From assembly GCF_014137995.1 (NCBI RefSeq), contig NZ_JACGWV010000001.1:2790001-2854000 (forward strand): DNA of 64,000 nucleotides, in the 5' to 3' direction. Below the pieces are notes generated by a model. That model had not been told where the DNA came from, searched no databases, and was given only the letters and a program-made list of their open reading frames with translations. Each line of letters begins with the position of its first letter. Position 1 is the first letter of the stretch. A program made the position numbers and the translations under genes. Below are positions 50,310 to 58,964 of the stretch, in pieces. The DNA comes from Promicromonospora sukumoe (GTDB lineage: Bacteria; Actinomycetota; Actinomycetes; Actinomycetales; Cellulomonadaceae).

Positions 50310-53300
50310 GCATGATCGAGACGCTCTGGGGACTCGTCCCGGCCACGTCGACCGGGCAGCAGTGGGTGGCCCGGACCCTGCAGCTCGTGAACTGGGGCGG
50401 CTACCACGGGCACCACCACGTGCACCTGTCCCCCGGCGCCACGCTGTTCAGCGGCGGCTCCGGGTCGGGCAAGTCCACGCTGATGGACTCCTACATCGCG
50501 CTGCTCATGCCACACACCACGCCCTTCAACGGCGCGTCCAACGGCGGTGTGACCGGCAAGCCGCGCGGCAAGGAGCAGCGCAACATCCTGTCCTACGCGC
50601 GCGGCAAGCTCGACGAGAAGCGGGTCGACGGCGAGACCCGGGTCCGGGTGCTGCGCGGCGAGAAGGAGGACACCTGGTCCGCCATCGCGATGACCTGGGT
50701 GGACCAGGGCGGCGCCACGTTCACGGCCGTGCGCGCCTGGTACGTGCCGTCGTCGGCCCGGACGCTGGAGAACGTGATCGCGGTGCGCGGCACGTACGAC
50801 GGTCCGTTCGACCTGACCGGCCTGGAGGAGGCGGCCCGGCACCGGTTCGACCGCCGGGCCGTGACCCGCACGGGGCTGACCTGCTTCGACACCGACCGGG
50901 ACTACACCGCCCGGCTGCACACCGCGCTCGGCATCGGCGCCGGGGGCGACGGGCACAAGGCCGTGGGCCTGCTCGGCCGTATCCAGGCCGGGCAGCAGAT
51001 CACCACCGTCGACGCCCTCTACAAGACGATGGTGCTGGAGGAGCCCTCGACGTTCGCCACGGCCGACGGCGCGGTGCAACAGTTCGACGAGCTGTCCGCC
51101 ACGCGTGACCGGATGGTCACCGCGCGGCAGCAGGTCCGCGCGCTGCGGCCCGTCCGCGAGCACCGTGCCGCCGTCGACGGCGCCGTCGAACGGCTGCGCC
51201 TGATCGACGCCGCCGGGCAGTTCTCGGACCCGGCGTCCCCGGCCGCGCTGTGGCTGGCGGGCCGGCGGCTGGACCTGCTGCGCGCCTCGGAGGCCGACCT
51301 CCAGCGCCGGCGCGCCCGCGCCCGGGACGAGTCGACGGAGCTCGCCGCCCGGGTCTCGGCGGCCAAGCTGGAGCGGGACGCCGCCCGCGACCTGCTCGGC
51401 GCGGCCGGCGGCGACCGGCTGAAGAAGGCGCAGGAGGAGGTGGACCGGCTGGAGGCGCGGGTCGAGCCCGTCGCCGCGGCCCGCGCCCGCTTCGACGCCC
51501 TGCTGTCCGACGTCGGCGCCGAGGTGTCGGACGCCGCCGGCTTCGACGCCGTCGTCGAGCAGGCGCACCGCACCCTGAACGACACGGACGCCCGCGCGGC
51601 CGCGCGGCGCCGGTTCACCGAGGCAACCCTGGCCGAGAAGGCCGCCACGGAGGCCTTGGAGAACCTGCGCGCGGAGCTGCGGACCGTCACCGCGCGCAAG
51701 GACAACATCCCGACCGACCTGCACCGCGCGCGTACCGCGCTGGCCGAGGCAGCGGGCCTGTCCCCCGACGAGCTGCCGTTCGTGGGCGAGCTCATCGAGG
51801 TGCGCACCGAGTTCGAGCCGTGGCGCGACGCGTTCAATCTGGCGCTCGGCGGCTTCGCGACCGAGATGCTGATCGACGTGGCGCACCTCAAGGCGTTCCG
51901 CACGGCGATCAACTCCGTGCCCACCGCGCGCCGCATCCGGTTCCGGGGCGTGCCCACCGGGCGCCGCGACGAGGTGGCCGTCGAGGACCGCACCCTGCCC
52001 GCGCGCCTGGACCACCGGCCGACGCCGTTCACGGGCTGGCTCAAGCAGGAGCTCGCCGACCGCTTCGGCTACGTCTGCATCGACTCCCCCGCGCAGTTCG
52101 CCCTGCACCGCAAGGCGGTGACGCTGGCCGGCCAGACGTCGGACGGCGGACGCGGCGCCCACGGCGGGCGCGGCGTGACCAACGTGCTCGGCTTCTCCAA
52201 CGCGCGCCGCCTGCGGGAGCTGCAGGCCGCCGTCGCCGACGCCGAGGCGGCGCACGCCGAGGCCGAGGCCGCGCTGGAGACGGCGGAGGCGGGCCTCGAC
52301 TCGTTCGAGAGGCAGCGCGGCGCGTACGAGAAGATCGCCGACCTGGCCTGGGAGCAGGTCGACCTCGGGGCCCTGCGCACCGAGCTGGCCCGCTGGACGG
52401 CGATCGTCGAGGAGGTCACCTCCGACAACCCGGAGATCGGGCGGCTGCGGCGCGAGCTCGGCACCCTGGAGGACCGGGTCACGCGGCTGACCGAGGAGAG
52501 CGGCGTCGCCAAGTCGCGCGCCGGCGACCTGGAGGCGGCCTGGGAGCGCACCGCCGACGCCGTCGACACCGCGCAGCGCACGCTGGACACGGCCGAGGAC
52601 GACGGCACGCAGGTGGCCCCCGAGCACCGCGAGTACCTGGGGGCGCTGTTCCCGGGCGCGGAGGGCACGGAGGGCTCCCCCGCCCAGGTCGTCGAGCGGT
52701 TCGACGCCGCGCTGGAACGGGCCACGGCCCGGGTCCGCGAGGACCAGGCCGAGGCGCAGGCCGCCGTCGGCCGGGGCCGGGACGCCCTGCACACCGTCTT
52801 CGAGACGTTCAAGGAGCGGTGGCCCAACCCGAACCTCGGCGTCGACCCGGACACGTCGTACGACGACTACGAGCGGTTCCTGACCGACCTGGAGAAGAAC
52901 GGGCTGCACGAGCTGGAGTCGGAGTGGCGCGACAGCCTGCTGCGGCTGTCCGGGGCGGACCTGACCAAGCTCGACAGCGACATCTCGACGGCCGTGCGCG
53001 AGATCCGCGACCGCATCGACCCGGTCAACCGCATCCTCGACGGCCTCGACTTCTCCGACGCGCAGCACAAGCTGCACATCGAGCTGCGCGACACCGCATC
53101 CCCGGTGCGGTCCCGGTTCCGCGCCGACCTGCGGGGCGTACGCGAGGCGATCGCGAGCGCCGTCAGCGACACGGACCGCCAGCGGGCGTACACCCGCATG
53201 GCCAAGGTGGTCGACCGCGTGCGCCGCACCGCCCCGGAGTTCCACGACCTGATCGACGTGCGCAACCACGTGCGGATCAGCGCCGAGAAGCTCACCAAGG

Positions 53301-53680
53301 ACGGCGCGCACGTCGCGGTCTACGACCACATCGGCGAGAAGTCCGGCGGCGAGTCGCAGGAGCTCGTGGCGTTCATCGTCGGCGCGGCGCTGCGCTACCA
53401 GCTCGGCGACGCCGGGGCCGAGCGGCCCCGGTACGCGCCGGTCTTCCTCGACGAGGCGCTGATCAAGGCTGACGCCCACTTCACGGGGCGGGCGATCAAC
53501 GCCTGGCGCGGGCTCGGTTTCCAGCTCATCATCGGCGCGCCCAACGACAAGCACAGCGGCATCGAGCCGCACGTCGACGCGGGGTACATCGTGCTCAAGG
53601 ACACGAGCGGCAAGTCGTTCACGCAGCTCACGGTGGGGTTGCCGGACGAGGCGCCGGTGCCGGACGGGGCGCCGGTGTAG
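50306..53680 (+). CDS. jetC: JetC / MksB-like SMC ATPase
   Basis: 1124 aa. Walker [10 protein letters not shown] at 50-58, a long helical middle with coiled-coil segments (about 290-470 and 640-900) around a small hinge-like region (about 510-640), then signature SGGE at 1013-1016 and Walker B VFLDEA with Asp1049-Glu1050. This is the MukB/SbcC-like ATPase of Wadjet and MksBEF. GTG 50306, with AAGGAG upstream, overlaps the jetB stop. The last residues are an imperfect repeat [12 protein letters not shown]. The Toprim nuclease JetD that usually follows is absent; the next gene is an unrelated GH43 on the other strand. Confidence 0.92.
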   Translation: MSMIETLWGLVPATSTGQQWVARTLQLVNWGGYHGHHHVHLSPGATLFSGGSGSGKSTLMDSYIALLMPHTTPFNGASNGGVTGKPRGKEQRNILSYARGKLDEKRVDGETRVRVLRGEKEDTWSAIAMTWVDQGGATFTAVRAWYVPSSARTLENVIAVRGTYDGPFDLTGLEEAARHRFDRRAVTRTGLTCFDTDRDYTARLHTALGIGAGGDGHKAVGLLGRIQAGQQITTVDALYKTMVLEEPSTFATADGAVQQFDELSATRDRMVTARQQVRALRPVREHRAAVDGAVERLRLIDAAGQFSDPASPAALWLAGRRLDLLRASEADLQRRRARARDESTELAARVSAAKLERDAARDLLGAAGGDRLKKAQEEVDRLEARVEPVAAARARFDALLSDVGAEVSDAAGFDAVVEQAHRTLNDTDARAAARRRFTEATLAEKAATEALENLRAELRTVTARKDNIPTDLHRARTALAEAAGLSPDELPFVGELIEVRTEFEPWRDAFNLALGGFATEMLIDVAHLKAFRTAINSVPTARRIRFRGVPTGRRDEVAVEDRTLPARLDHRPTPFTGWLKQELADRFGYVCIDSPAQFALHRKAVTLAGQTSDGGRGAHGGRGVTNVLGFSNARRLRELQAAVADAEAAHAEAEAALETAEAGLDSFERQRGAYEKIADLAWEQVDLGALRTELARWTAIVEEVTSDNPEIGRLRRELGTLEDRVTRLTEESGVAKSRAGDLEAAWERTADAVDTAQRTLDTAEDDGTQVAPEHREYLGALFPGAEGTEGSPAQVVERFDAALERATARVREDQAEAQAAVGRGRDALHTVFETFKERWPNPNLGVDPDTSYDDYERFLTDLEKNGLHELESEWRDSLLRLSGADLTKLDSDISTAVREIRDRIDPVNRILDGLDFSDAQHKLHIELRDTASPVRSRFRADLRGVREAIASAVSDTDRQRAYTRMAKVVDRVRRTAPEFHDLIDVRNHVRISAEKLTKDGAHVAVYDHIGEKSGGESQELVAFIVGAALRYQLGDAGAERPRYAPVFLDEALIKADAHFTGRAINAWRGLGFQLIIGAPNDKHSGIEPHVDAGYIVLKDTSGKSFTQLTVGLPDEAPVPDGAPV

Positions 53681-53696
53681 CCGGCGCCTCGTCCGG
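53642..53696 (+). terminator. 18-bp tandem repeat and hairpin at the jetC end
   Basis: CCGGACGAGGCGCCGGTG (53642-53659) is repeated with one change at 53660-53677, and CCGGCGCCTCGTCCG (53681-53695) is their reverse complement. The second copy pairs with it around the TAG stop (14 of 15, loop TGTAG); the first copy could pair perfectly instead. Probable terminator of the jet operon. Confidence 0.55.
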
Positions 53697-53706
53697 GGCG
53701 GGCCGG

Positions 53707-54621
53707 TCAGGCCAGGTCGAGGTCGGTCTTGGGGCCGAGGAACCGCGGGACGTCCGGCCCGCCGTCGGGCGCCGGGTCGAAGACCAGCTCCGTGAGCCAC
53801 ATCTGGCGGCCCGGCTCGGGCTCACCCACCGCGCCGGGCGGCCAGGCGTGGTGCACGTACCAGGTGCGGCCGTCGCGCTCGACCACCATGCCGTGGCCCG
53901 GGCCGGCGGCCACGTCGTTCGACACCATGATCGGGCCGTCCTGCGGCTTCACGTACGGCCCGGTGGCGCTGTCGGCGACGGCGTAGCCCACGCCGTACCG
54001 GTCCGAGGCGAACGCGTTGCCCGAGTAGAACAGGTAGTACCGGCCGTCGTGCGGCCAGACGTACGGGCCCTCCACGAGCGCGCCCTCCCACTCCTGGTCC
54101 TGCTTCAGGATGCGGCTCGGCTCGCCCTCCAGGCGCAGCCCGTCGTCGGACAGCCGCTGCACGTAGATCCAGGTGTCGACCCCCACGTGGTTGCCGTCGT
54201 TCTTCCACAGCAGCCAGCGCGAGCCGTCGGCGTCGGTGAACGGCGAGGCGTCGATGGAGCCGCCCTCGGTGTCCTGGACCAGCAGCGGCCGCTCGGCGTC
54301 GTCCCGGAACGGGCCGTGGGGCGTGTCCGACACGGCCACCCCGACGGCCTGGAGGTCGGTGGCCCGGTCGTGCGCCGTGTAGTACGCGACGTACCGCTCC
54401 CCCACGACCGCGACCTCGGGCGCCCAGTTCAGGCCGGGCTCGACCCAGGGGGCCAGCTCGGGCATCCCGTCGCCCAACGGCTCCCAGCGCACCAGGTCCG
54501 CCGAGCGCAGCACCGGCAGGGCCTCGACCCGGTTCTTCGTCGCATAGGCCCAGTAGGTCCCGTCGACCTCCAGGACCGCGGGGTCGGGAAAGTTGGAGCC
54601 GTACACAGGGTTCGTCGCCAT
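53707..54621 (-). CDS. Glycoside hydrolase family 43 enzyme, cytosolic
   Basis: 304 aa, one five-bladed beta-propeller domain without signal peptide. The three GH43 acidic residues are visible: Asp13 (SNFPDPAVLEVDG), Asp124 (GGSIDASPFTDADGS) and Glu184 (LVEGPYVWP). GH43 enzymes cut arabinofuranosides or xylosides; lacking a secretion signal it probably acts on imported arabino- or xylo-oligosaccharides. The ATG at 54621 has a weak AGGGCAG leader. Convergent with jetC and divergent from the lipoprotein gene. Confidence 0.92.
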   Translation of the reverse strand: MATNPVYGSNFPDPAVLEVDGTYWAYATKNRVEALPVLRSADLVRWEPLGDGMPELAPWVEPGLNWAPEVAVVGERYVAYYTAHDRATDLQAVGVAVSDTPHGPFRDDAERPLLVQDTEGGSIDASPFTDADGSRWLLWKNDGNHVGVDTWIYVQRLSDDGLRLEGEPSRILKQDQEWEGALVEGPYVWPHDGRYYLFYSGNAFASDRYGVGYAVADSATGPYVKPQDGPIMVSNDVAAGPGHGMVVERDGRTWYVHHAWPPGAVGEPEPGRQMWLTELVFDPAPDGGPDVPRFLGPKTDLDLA

Positions 54622-54735
54622 CGTCTGTCCTGCCCTCTCGCTCGGAACATCAGCAGCGCACCACGTTAGGAAAGATCTCCGGCGCTCGCCGGGCCGTCCA
54701 GATTCACCCGCTTCGCCACACGCCGTCCGAAATTC

Positions 54736-54750
54736 GTTGCTCAGAGCAAC
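54736..54750. promoter_or_regulatory. Palindrome GTTGCTC-A-GAGCAAC
   Basis: A perfect 7-1-7 palindrome in the divergent gap between GH43 and the lipoprotein gene (54622-54859); a candidate operator, possibly for the GH43 gene. Confidence 0.45.
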
Positions 54751-54818
54751 TTAGCGAGATGATCGAACCTCTGACACGATCGAGAACGGCCGCAGGGCTG
54801 GACGCGGCCACCGGTTGG

Positions 54819-54850
54819 TTGGAACTGCACGAGGTTGGCACTGCACGAGG
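54819..54850 (+). repeat. Two tandem 16-bp repeats
   Basis: TTGGAACTGCACGAGG (54819-54834) directly followed by TTGGCACTGCACGAGG (54835-54850); one mismatch. The second copy supplies the GAGGGG ribosome site of the lipoprotein gene, so the first is a duplicate leader. Confidence 0.8.
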
Positions 54851-54859
54851 GGAACTTTG

Positions 54860-55543
54860 ATGACCAAGCACAGGACCATCAGGACGATGTGCGGCGCCGC
54901 GGGGGTTGCCGCACTGCTCGTCACCGCGGGATGTTCGGCGAGCTCCGCCGACGGCGACACGGCGTCCGGCACGCCGACGGCGTCCACGACGTCGGCCGGC
55001 CCCACGGAGAGCGCGTCGTCGGCGCCGTCCGGGGAGGCCTCGGAGCCCGATTCTTCGGAGAGCGCGACGGACGGGACGGGTTCGACGGACGACTCCGGCG
55101 CGACCGAGGGCCGCTGCCAGACGCCGGAGCTCGCGGGCAGCCTGGTCCCCGTGGAGGGCGGCGGCGGTGCCGGGCACTACGAGATCGAGGTCGTGCTGAA
55201 GAACGAGGCGCCGCAGGAGTGCTGGCTGCAGGGCTGGCCGGGCGTGTCCTTCGTCGGCGACAACGACGGCACGCAGCTCGGCGAGGCCGCCACGTTCGAC
55301 CGGTCGAGCCCGCACGACACCGTGACGCTCGCGCCGGGTGAGTCCGCGCAGGCCCTCGTCCGGGTCTCGAACGCCGAGAACTACGGTGACGAGTGCGGCC
55401 AGACGCCCGCCGACGGGCTGCGGATCTACCCGCCGGGCGAGAAGCGCTCGCTGTTCGTGCAGAACGACCAGCTCCAGCTCATGGCGTGCGCCGACTCGGA
55501 CGAGCCGCTGCTCCAGGTCCAGGCCCTCCAGCCGGCGAGCTAG
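54860..55543 (+). CDS. Secreted lipoprotein, DUF4232-like
   Basis: 227 aa. The signal peptide ends in the lipobox VTAGC (cysteine about 25), followed by a long Ser/Thr/Gly/Asp-rich linker (about 26-85) and a compact beta domain with two Cys pairs possible (RCQTPELAGSLVPVEGGGGA; EECWL-like QECWLQGWPGVSFVG; GDECGQTPADGLRIYPP). This pattern matches DUF4232, an actinobacterial envelope family of unknown function. GAGGGG lies 8 bases before the ATG at 54860. Confidence 0.88.
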   Translation: MTKHRTIRTMCGAAGVAALLVTAGCSASSADGDTASGTPTASTTSAGPTESASSAPSGEASEPDSSESATDGTGSTDDSGATEGRCQTPELAGSLVPVEGGGGAGHYEIEVVLKNEAPQECWLQGWPGVSFVGDNDGTQLGEAATFDRSSPHDTVTLAPGESAQALVRVSNAENYGDECGQTPADGLRIYPPGEKRSLFVQNDQLQLMACADSDEPLLQVQALQPAS

Positions 55544-55573
55544 GACTTTCCCTGGCAGGGCTCAGAAATGACT

Positions 55574-55636
55574 TCGGTCCGGTGTCTTGAGATCGGTCGG
55601 TCAATGGACCGGTCTCAAGACACCGGACCGATCTCA
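55574..55636 (+). terminator. 25-bp hairpin with alternative pairing
   Basis: Bases 55574-55598 pair with 55607-55631 over 25 positions (one G-U), loop GGTCAATG. In addition TGAGATCGGTC (55588-55598) is the perfect complement of GACCGATCTCA (55626-55636), so a second, exclusive fold is possible. It lies 30 bases after the lipoprotein stop and 37 before the next start; terminator, perhaps with a switch. Confidence 0.7.
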
Positions 55637-55672
55637 TGATCGGCGCCCCGCAGGCTGTGCTGTACTACCCGC

Positions 55673-56365
55673 GTGACGGACCTGGTGGAGCAGCCGGCGC
55701 GGGACGACAGCACCCGCGCCACGGACGCGCGACGGCGGGCGATCCGTACCGCCAGGACATCACTCCTGGTCGGAGTTCTCGCCGCGCTCGCAGCCCTGGG
55801 TGTCTCGGTCGGACTCGGCAGAGATGACCTCTTCCTCGTCGCCAGCCTGGGCGGCGACACCCTGACCTTTCTGCTCTGGACCGTCTCGTGCGCGTCCGGC
55901 TTTGTGCTGAGCGTGACCGGGTTCCGGCTGTTCGTCGTCGGGTACGAGGCGTTCACTGCCGCGATGGCCGCGCTCTTCCTGTGTGCGTTCGTCCTGGCCA
56001 CGGGTGTCGCCACGCTGATCGCAGGCGGTTTCACCATGCTCACCGCGCACACGCGCTACGTCGGGCTCGACGAGCTCGACCGCCCCGCCGACCAGCGGAT
56101 CGTCGTCCGGGAGAGCTTTTCCATTCACCACATCAACTGGCGGGTCTACCAGGGCGGCCCGTTCCACTACCGGGACATCACGGACTCACTTCTCACCGAC
56201 CCGGACTGCCACGAGCTCAGTGCCGACGACCGGGGTTCGACGCCGTTCGCGCGCGGCGACTACACCCTCACGACCGACGCCCAGGGCCGGGCTGTTCTGA
56301 ACTTCACCGCCGACGGCGCTCTCTGCACCAAGGACGGGACGTACGAGCTCGTGCTCCCGGACTGA
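55673..56365 (+). CDS. Unknown membrane protein
   Basis: 230 aa, not recognised. A basic N-terminal tail, then four predicted helices (about 28-48, 52-72, 78-95 and 98-122) and a soluble C-terminal part of about 105 residues with two Cys and several Asp/His (SFSIHHINWRVYQGG; LLTDPDCHELSADD), which would face outside if the N-terminus is inside. GTG 55673 has no ribosome site. Lies downstream of the long hairpin and convergent with the MFS gene. No function is proposed. Confidence 0.65.
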   Translation: MTDLVEQPARDDSTRATDARRRAIRTARTSLLVGVLAALAALGVSVGLGRDDLFLVASLGGDTLTFLLWTVSCASGFVLSVTGFRLFVVGYEAFTAAMAALFLCAFVLATGVATLIAGGFTMLTAHTRYVGLDELDRPADQRIVVRESFSIHHINWRVYQGGPFHYRDITDSLLTDPDCHELSADDRGSTPFARGDYTLTTDAQGRAVLNFTADGALCTKDGTYELVLPD

Positions 56366-56381
56366 CCGGTGTCCCCCGGCG

Positions 56382-57635
56382 TCACCGACCCCCGCGCCCG
56401 CCGCCCGCCAGCGGGAGGTTCTTGCGGGACGAGACCGCCACGATCACCAGGCACAGGGCCGCGGCGGCCGCGCCGAAGCCGAACATCTGCCCGTACGACC
56501 AGGTGGTCCGCAGCCACGCGAGCACCATCGGGGCGAAGAAGCCCAGGTAGGTCAGCGAGTAGAAGACGGCGGTGAGCCCCGCGAGCTGGCCCGGCCCGGC
56601 GATGCGCGCCACCTCGCTGAGGCCCGCGACGAGGCCGAGCCCGTAGCCGGTGCCCAGGACCACGGCCGCGAGGACGCCGAGCGGCAGCGACGGCGACACC
56701 GCGGCCCACGCCGCGAGCGCCATCCCGACGGCGACGATGCTCAGCGCGGTGACGGTCGCGCGGGCCGACGCCGGGGTGTCGATCCGCCGGGCCACGGCCT
56801 GCATGCCGATGCCGCAGCCGAGCGAGAGCACCGTCATGCCGCCGGCGAACGCGATGGGGATCGTCCCGGCGTGGTCGGAGAGCAGCGCGGGCAGCACCGC
56901 GTAGGCGCTGCCGCCGCAGCCGAACACCCAGGGCGCGAGCGGCACCACGACACTCAGGAACCGCTTGTGCCCGACGGCGGTGATCCGCAGGTCGTCGAGC
57001 AGCGGCGCGCGGGCGTCGCGGTGCAGGGCGGGGTTGGTCTCGGGCACGCGCAGCAGCCACACCCCGGCGGCGAGGGCCCCGGCGGCGTGCAGCACGTAGG
57101 CCAGGTGGGTGGGCCACGGGCCGAACTGGGCGAGCGCCGCGGCCACGCCCGCGCCGAGCAGGAAGCCGACGGTGAGCGACAGGGAGCCGCGCCGCGGGCC
57201 GGCGGCGCGCTCGCCCGTGCGGGCGCTGAGCTCGGTGATCCAGGTGCTGCCCACGGCCATCACCAGCCCGAGCGCGACGCCGCACAGCACACGGCCCGTC
57301 GCGAGCAGCACGGGGCTGGTCGGGTCGAGGGCCAGGACGAGCGAGCCCAGGGCACCCACGGGCGCGGCGGGCAGCAGGAGCGGACGGCGGCCGTGCCGGT
57401 CGGACAGCGGCCCGCCCAGCAGCAGCGCGGGGACGATGCCGAACACGTACGCGGCCAGCAGCGCGTCGACCGTCACGTCGCCCAGGTGCCCCTGCTCCCG
57501 GTACATGACCAGCAGCGGCGTGAACTCGTTGCCGCCCCACGCGATGGCCAGCAGGACGGCGGCGACGGGCCACCAGGTGCGCGGTCCCACGGGGGCGTCG
57601 ACGGCAGGCGTGTCCCCGGGGCGCGTGTGTGGCAT
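56382..57635 (-). CDS. MFS transporter
   Basis: 417 aa, twelve predicted helices. The MFS loop 2-3 motif reads GGPLSDRHGRRPLLLPAAP (about 66-84). Helix 4 holds GRVLCGVALGLVMAVGSTW. The ATG at 57635 begins the hydrophilic N-terminus; an upstream in-frame start adds 12 residues without support. Drug or metabolite efflux is the usual role; substrate unknown. A long hairpin (57711-57764) separates it from lgt upstream. Confidence 0.9.
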   Translation of the reverse strand: MPHTRPGDTPAVDAPVGPRTWWPVAAVLLAIAWGGNEFTPLLVMYREQGHLGDVTVDALLAAYVFGIVPALLLGGPLSDRHGRRPLLLPAAPVGALGSLVLALDPTSPVLLATGRVLCGVALGLVMAVGSTWITELSARTGERAAGPRRGSLSLTVGFLLGAGVAAALAQFGPWPTHLAYVLHAAGALAAGVWLLRVPETNPALHRDARAPLLDDLRITAVGHKRFLSVVVPLAPWVFGCGGSAYAVLPALLSDHAGTIPIAFAGGMTVLSLGCGIGMQAVARRIDTPASARATVTALSIVAVGMALAAWAAVSPSLPLGVLAAVVLGTGYGLGLVAGLSEVARIAGPGQLAGLTAVFYSLTYLGFFAPMVLAWLRTTWSYGQMFGFGAAAAALCLVIVAVSSRKNLPLAGGGRGGR

Positions 57636-57710
57636 GACCACATCCTGCGCAATAGATGCCCGAGTGAACAACCTGAGGGGCTGTGAGGGTGCGCACAGCT
57701 CAAAACCTCA

Positions 57711-57764
57711 CCTACATGTCAGACGCACAGGTCACCCGGGTGACCTGTGCGTCTGACACGTAGG
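57711..57764 (-). terminator. 54-bp inverted repeat after lgt
   Basis: Two 27-base arms with one mismatch (57716/57759) meet at CCC|GGG without spacer. In the minus-strand transcript that position is a G-U pair, so the stem is continuous. Probable lgt terminator, also upstream of the MFS gene. Confidence 0.7.
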
Positions 57765-57794
57765 CACAGCCTCGGCTGCGCAGTACTTCCCGGG

Positions 57795-58880
57795 CTACTT
57801 GCTCCCGGCCGGGTCCACGGGGCTCGCGTCCGCGTCGGCGGTCTCCGCCTCTGCCTTGGTGGCCGTGGACTTGGCCTCGGCCTTGGTGGCCGTGGACTCC
57901 GCGTCGACCTTCTTCGCGTCGGCCTTCTCCGCCTCCGCCTTCTTGGCGTCCCCGGCGGTCTCGCCCTCGGCGTCCTCGTCCTCGGGCTCGCGGCCCGGCA
58001 CGTAGACCGAGAGCTCGGGCTCCGGGTGCCGCCGGCCCTGCACCACGACGATCGCGATACCGAGCAGGATCGCGACCCCCGACGTCCAGATGTTCGCGGG
58101 GACACCGAGCGGCGCGTCGCTCGTCGGGTCGATCCGGATGGACTCGAGCCAGCTCCGGCCCAGCCCGTACCAGATCAGGTAGAGGCCGAACAGGCGGCCC
58201 CAGCGCAGACCGGCCCCGGGGCTACCGCCGTCGGCCAGCAGGGCCTCGTTGCGGCGGACGACCCGGCGCTCGATGAGCAGCAGCACCGCCACCCCGATGA
58301 GGTTCCAGATCATCTCGTACAGGAACAGCGGGTGGAACAGGGTGCCCTCGGGCGTGCCGGCGGGGAACATCGGCGCGTCGGAGCGGATCTCCAGGCCCCA
58401 GGGCAGCGTGGTCGGCACGCCGAACAGCTCCTGGTTCACGTAGTTGCCGAGCCGGCCGATCGCCTGCGCCACGAGCAGGCCGGGCGCCAGCGCGTCGGCG
58501 AACGACCAGAAGCGCAGGCCGGACATGCGGCAGCCGATCCAGACGCCGACCGCACCGCCGAGCAGCGAACCGAACAGGGCGTTGCCGCCCTCCCAGATCC
58601 GCACCCAGGCCCAGGCGTCGACGCCGGGACCGGTGAAGTCGTCGAGGTGCGTGAGCACGTGGTAGATCCGGGCGCCGACGATGCCGATCGGCACCGCCCA
58701 CATGGCGATGTCGACGGCGATGCCGGGGGCGGCCCCGCGGGCACGGAGCCGCCGGTCCGTGATCCAGGCGGCGGCGACGATGCCCGCCAGCAGGCACAGG
58801 GCGTAGGTGTGGATGGTGAGGGGGCCCAGGCTGAACTGGGACCACACCGGGTCAGGGCTGGGGATACTGGCCGGAAGCAC
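57795..58880 (-). CDS. lgt: Prolipoprotein diacylglyceryl transferase
   Basis: 361 aa. Transfers diacylglycerol from phosphatidylglycerol to the lipobox cysteine of prolipoproteins, in the membrane. Seven helices; the Lgt signature GRLGNYVNQELFG (about 142-154) carries the essential Arg/Asn/Glu, and LTIHTYALCLLAGIVAA holds the conserved His-x-Tyr near residue 24. The C-terminal 70-80 residues form a cytosolic Ala/Lys/Glu-rich tail with a near repeat (STATKAEAK / STATKAEAE), common in actinobacterial Lgt. It serves the several lipoproteins of this window. Confidence 0.96.
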   Translation of the reverse strand: MLPASIPSPDPVWSQFSLGPLTIHTYALCLLAGIVAAAWITDRRLRARGAAPGIAVDIAMWAVPIGIVGARIYHVLTHLDDFTGPGVDAWAWVRIWEGGNALFGSLLGGAVGVWIGCRMSGLRFWSFADALAPGLLVAQAIGRLGNYVNQELFGVPTTLPWGLEIRSDAPMFPAGTPEGTLFHPLFLYEMIWNLIGVAVLLLIERRVVRRNEALLADGGSPGAGLRWGRLFGLYLIWYGLGRSWLESIRIDPTSDAPLGVPANIWTSGVAILLGIAIVVVQGRRHPEPELSVYVPGREPEDEDAEGETAGDAKKAEAEKADAKKVDAESTATKAEAKSTATKAEAETADADASPVDPAGSK

Positions 58881-58964
58881 GACCCGAAGGTACCGCGATC
58901 CGGCGCCGATGTAGGCATCGACCGGCGTGCCGCACCCCGCGTCGCGTTCCCCGGCCCGGCCGAG

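Noticed and set aside
53707..54621. Considered as a possible JetD or accessory defence gene next to jetABC
   Set aside because: It has the complete GH43 acidic triad and propeller repeats, no Toprim motif, and is on the opposite strand.
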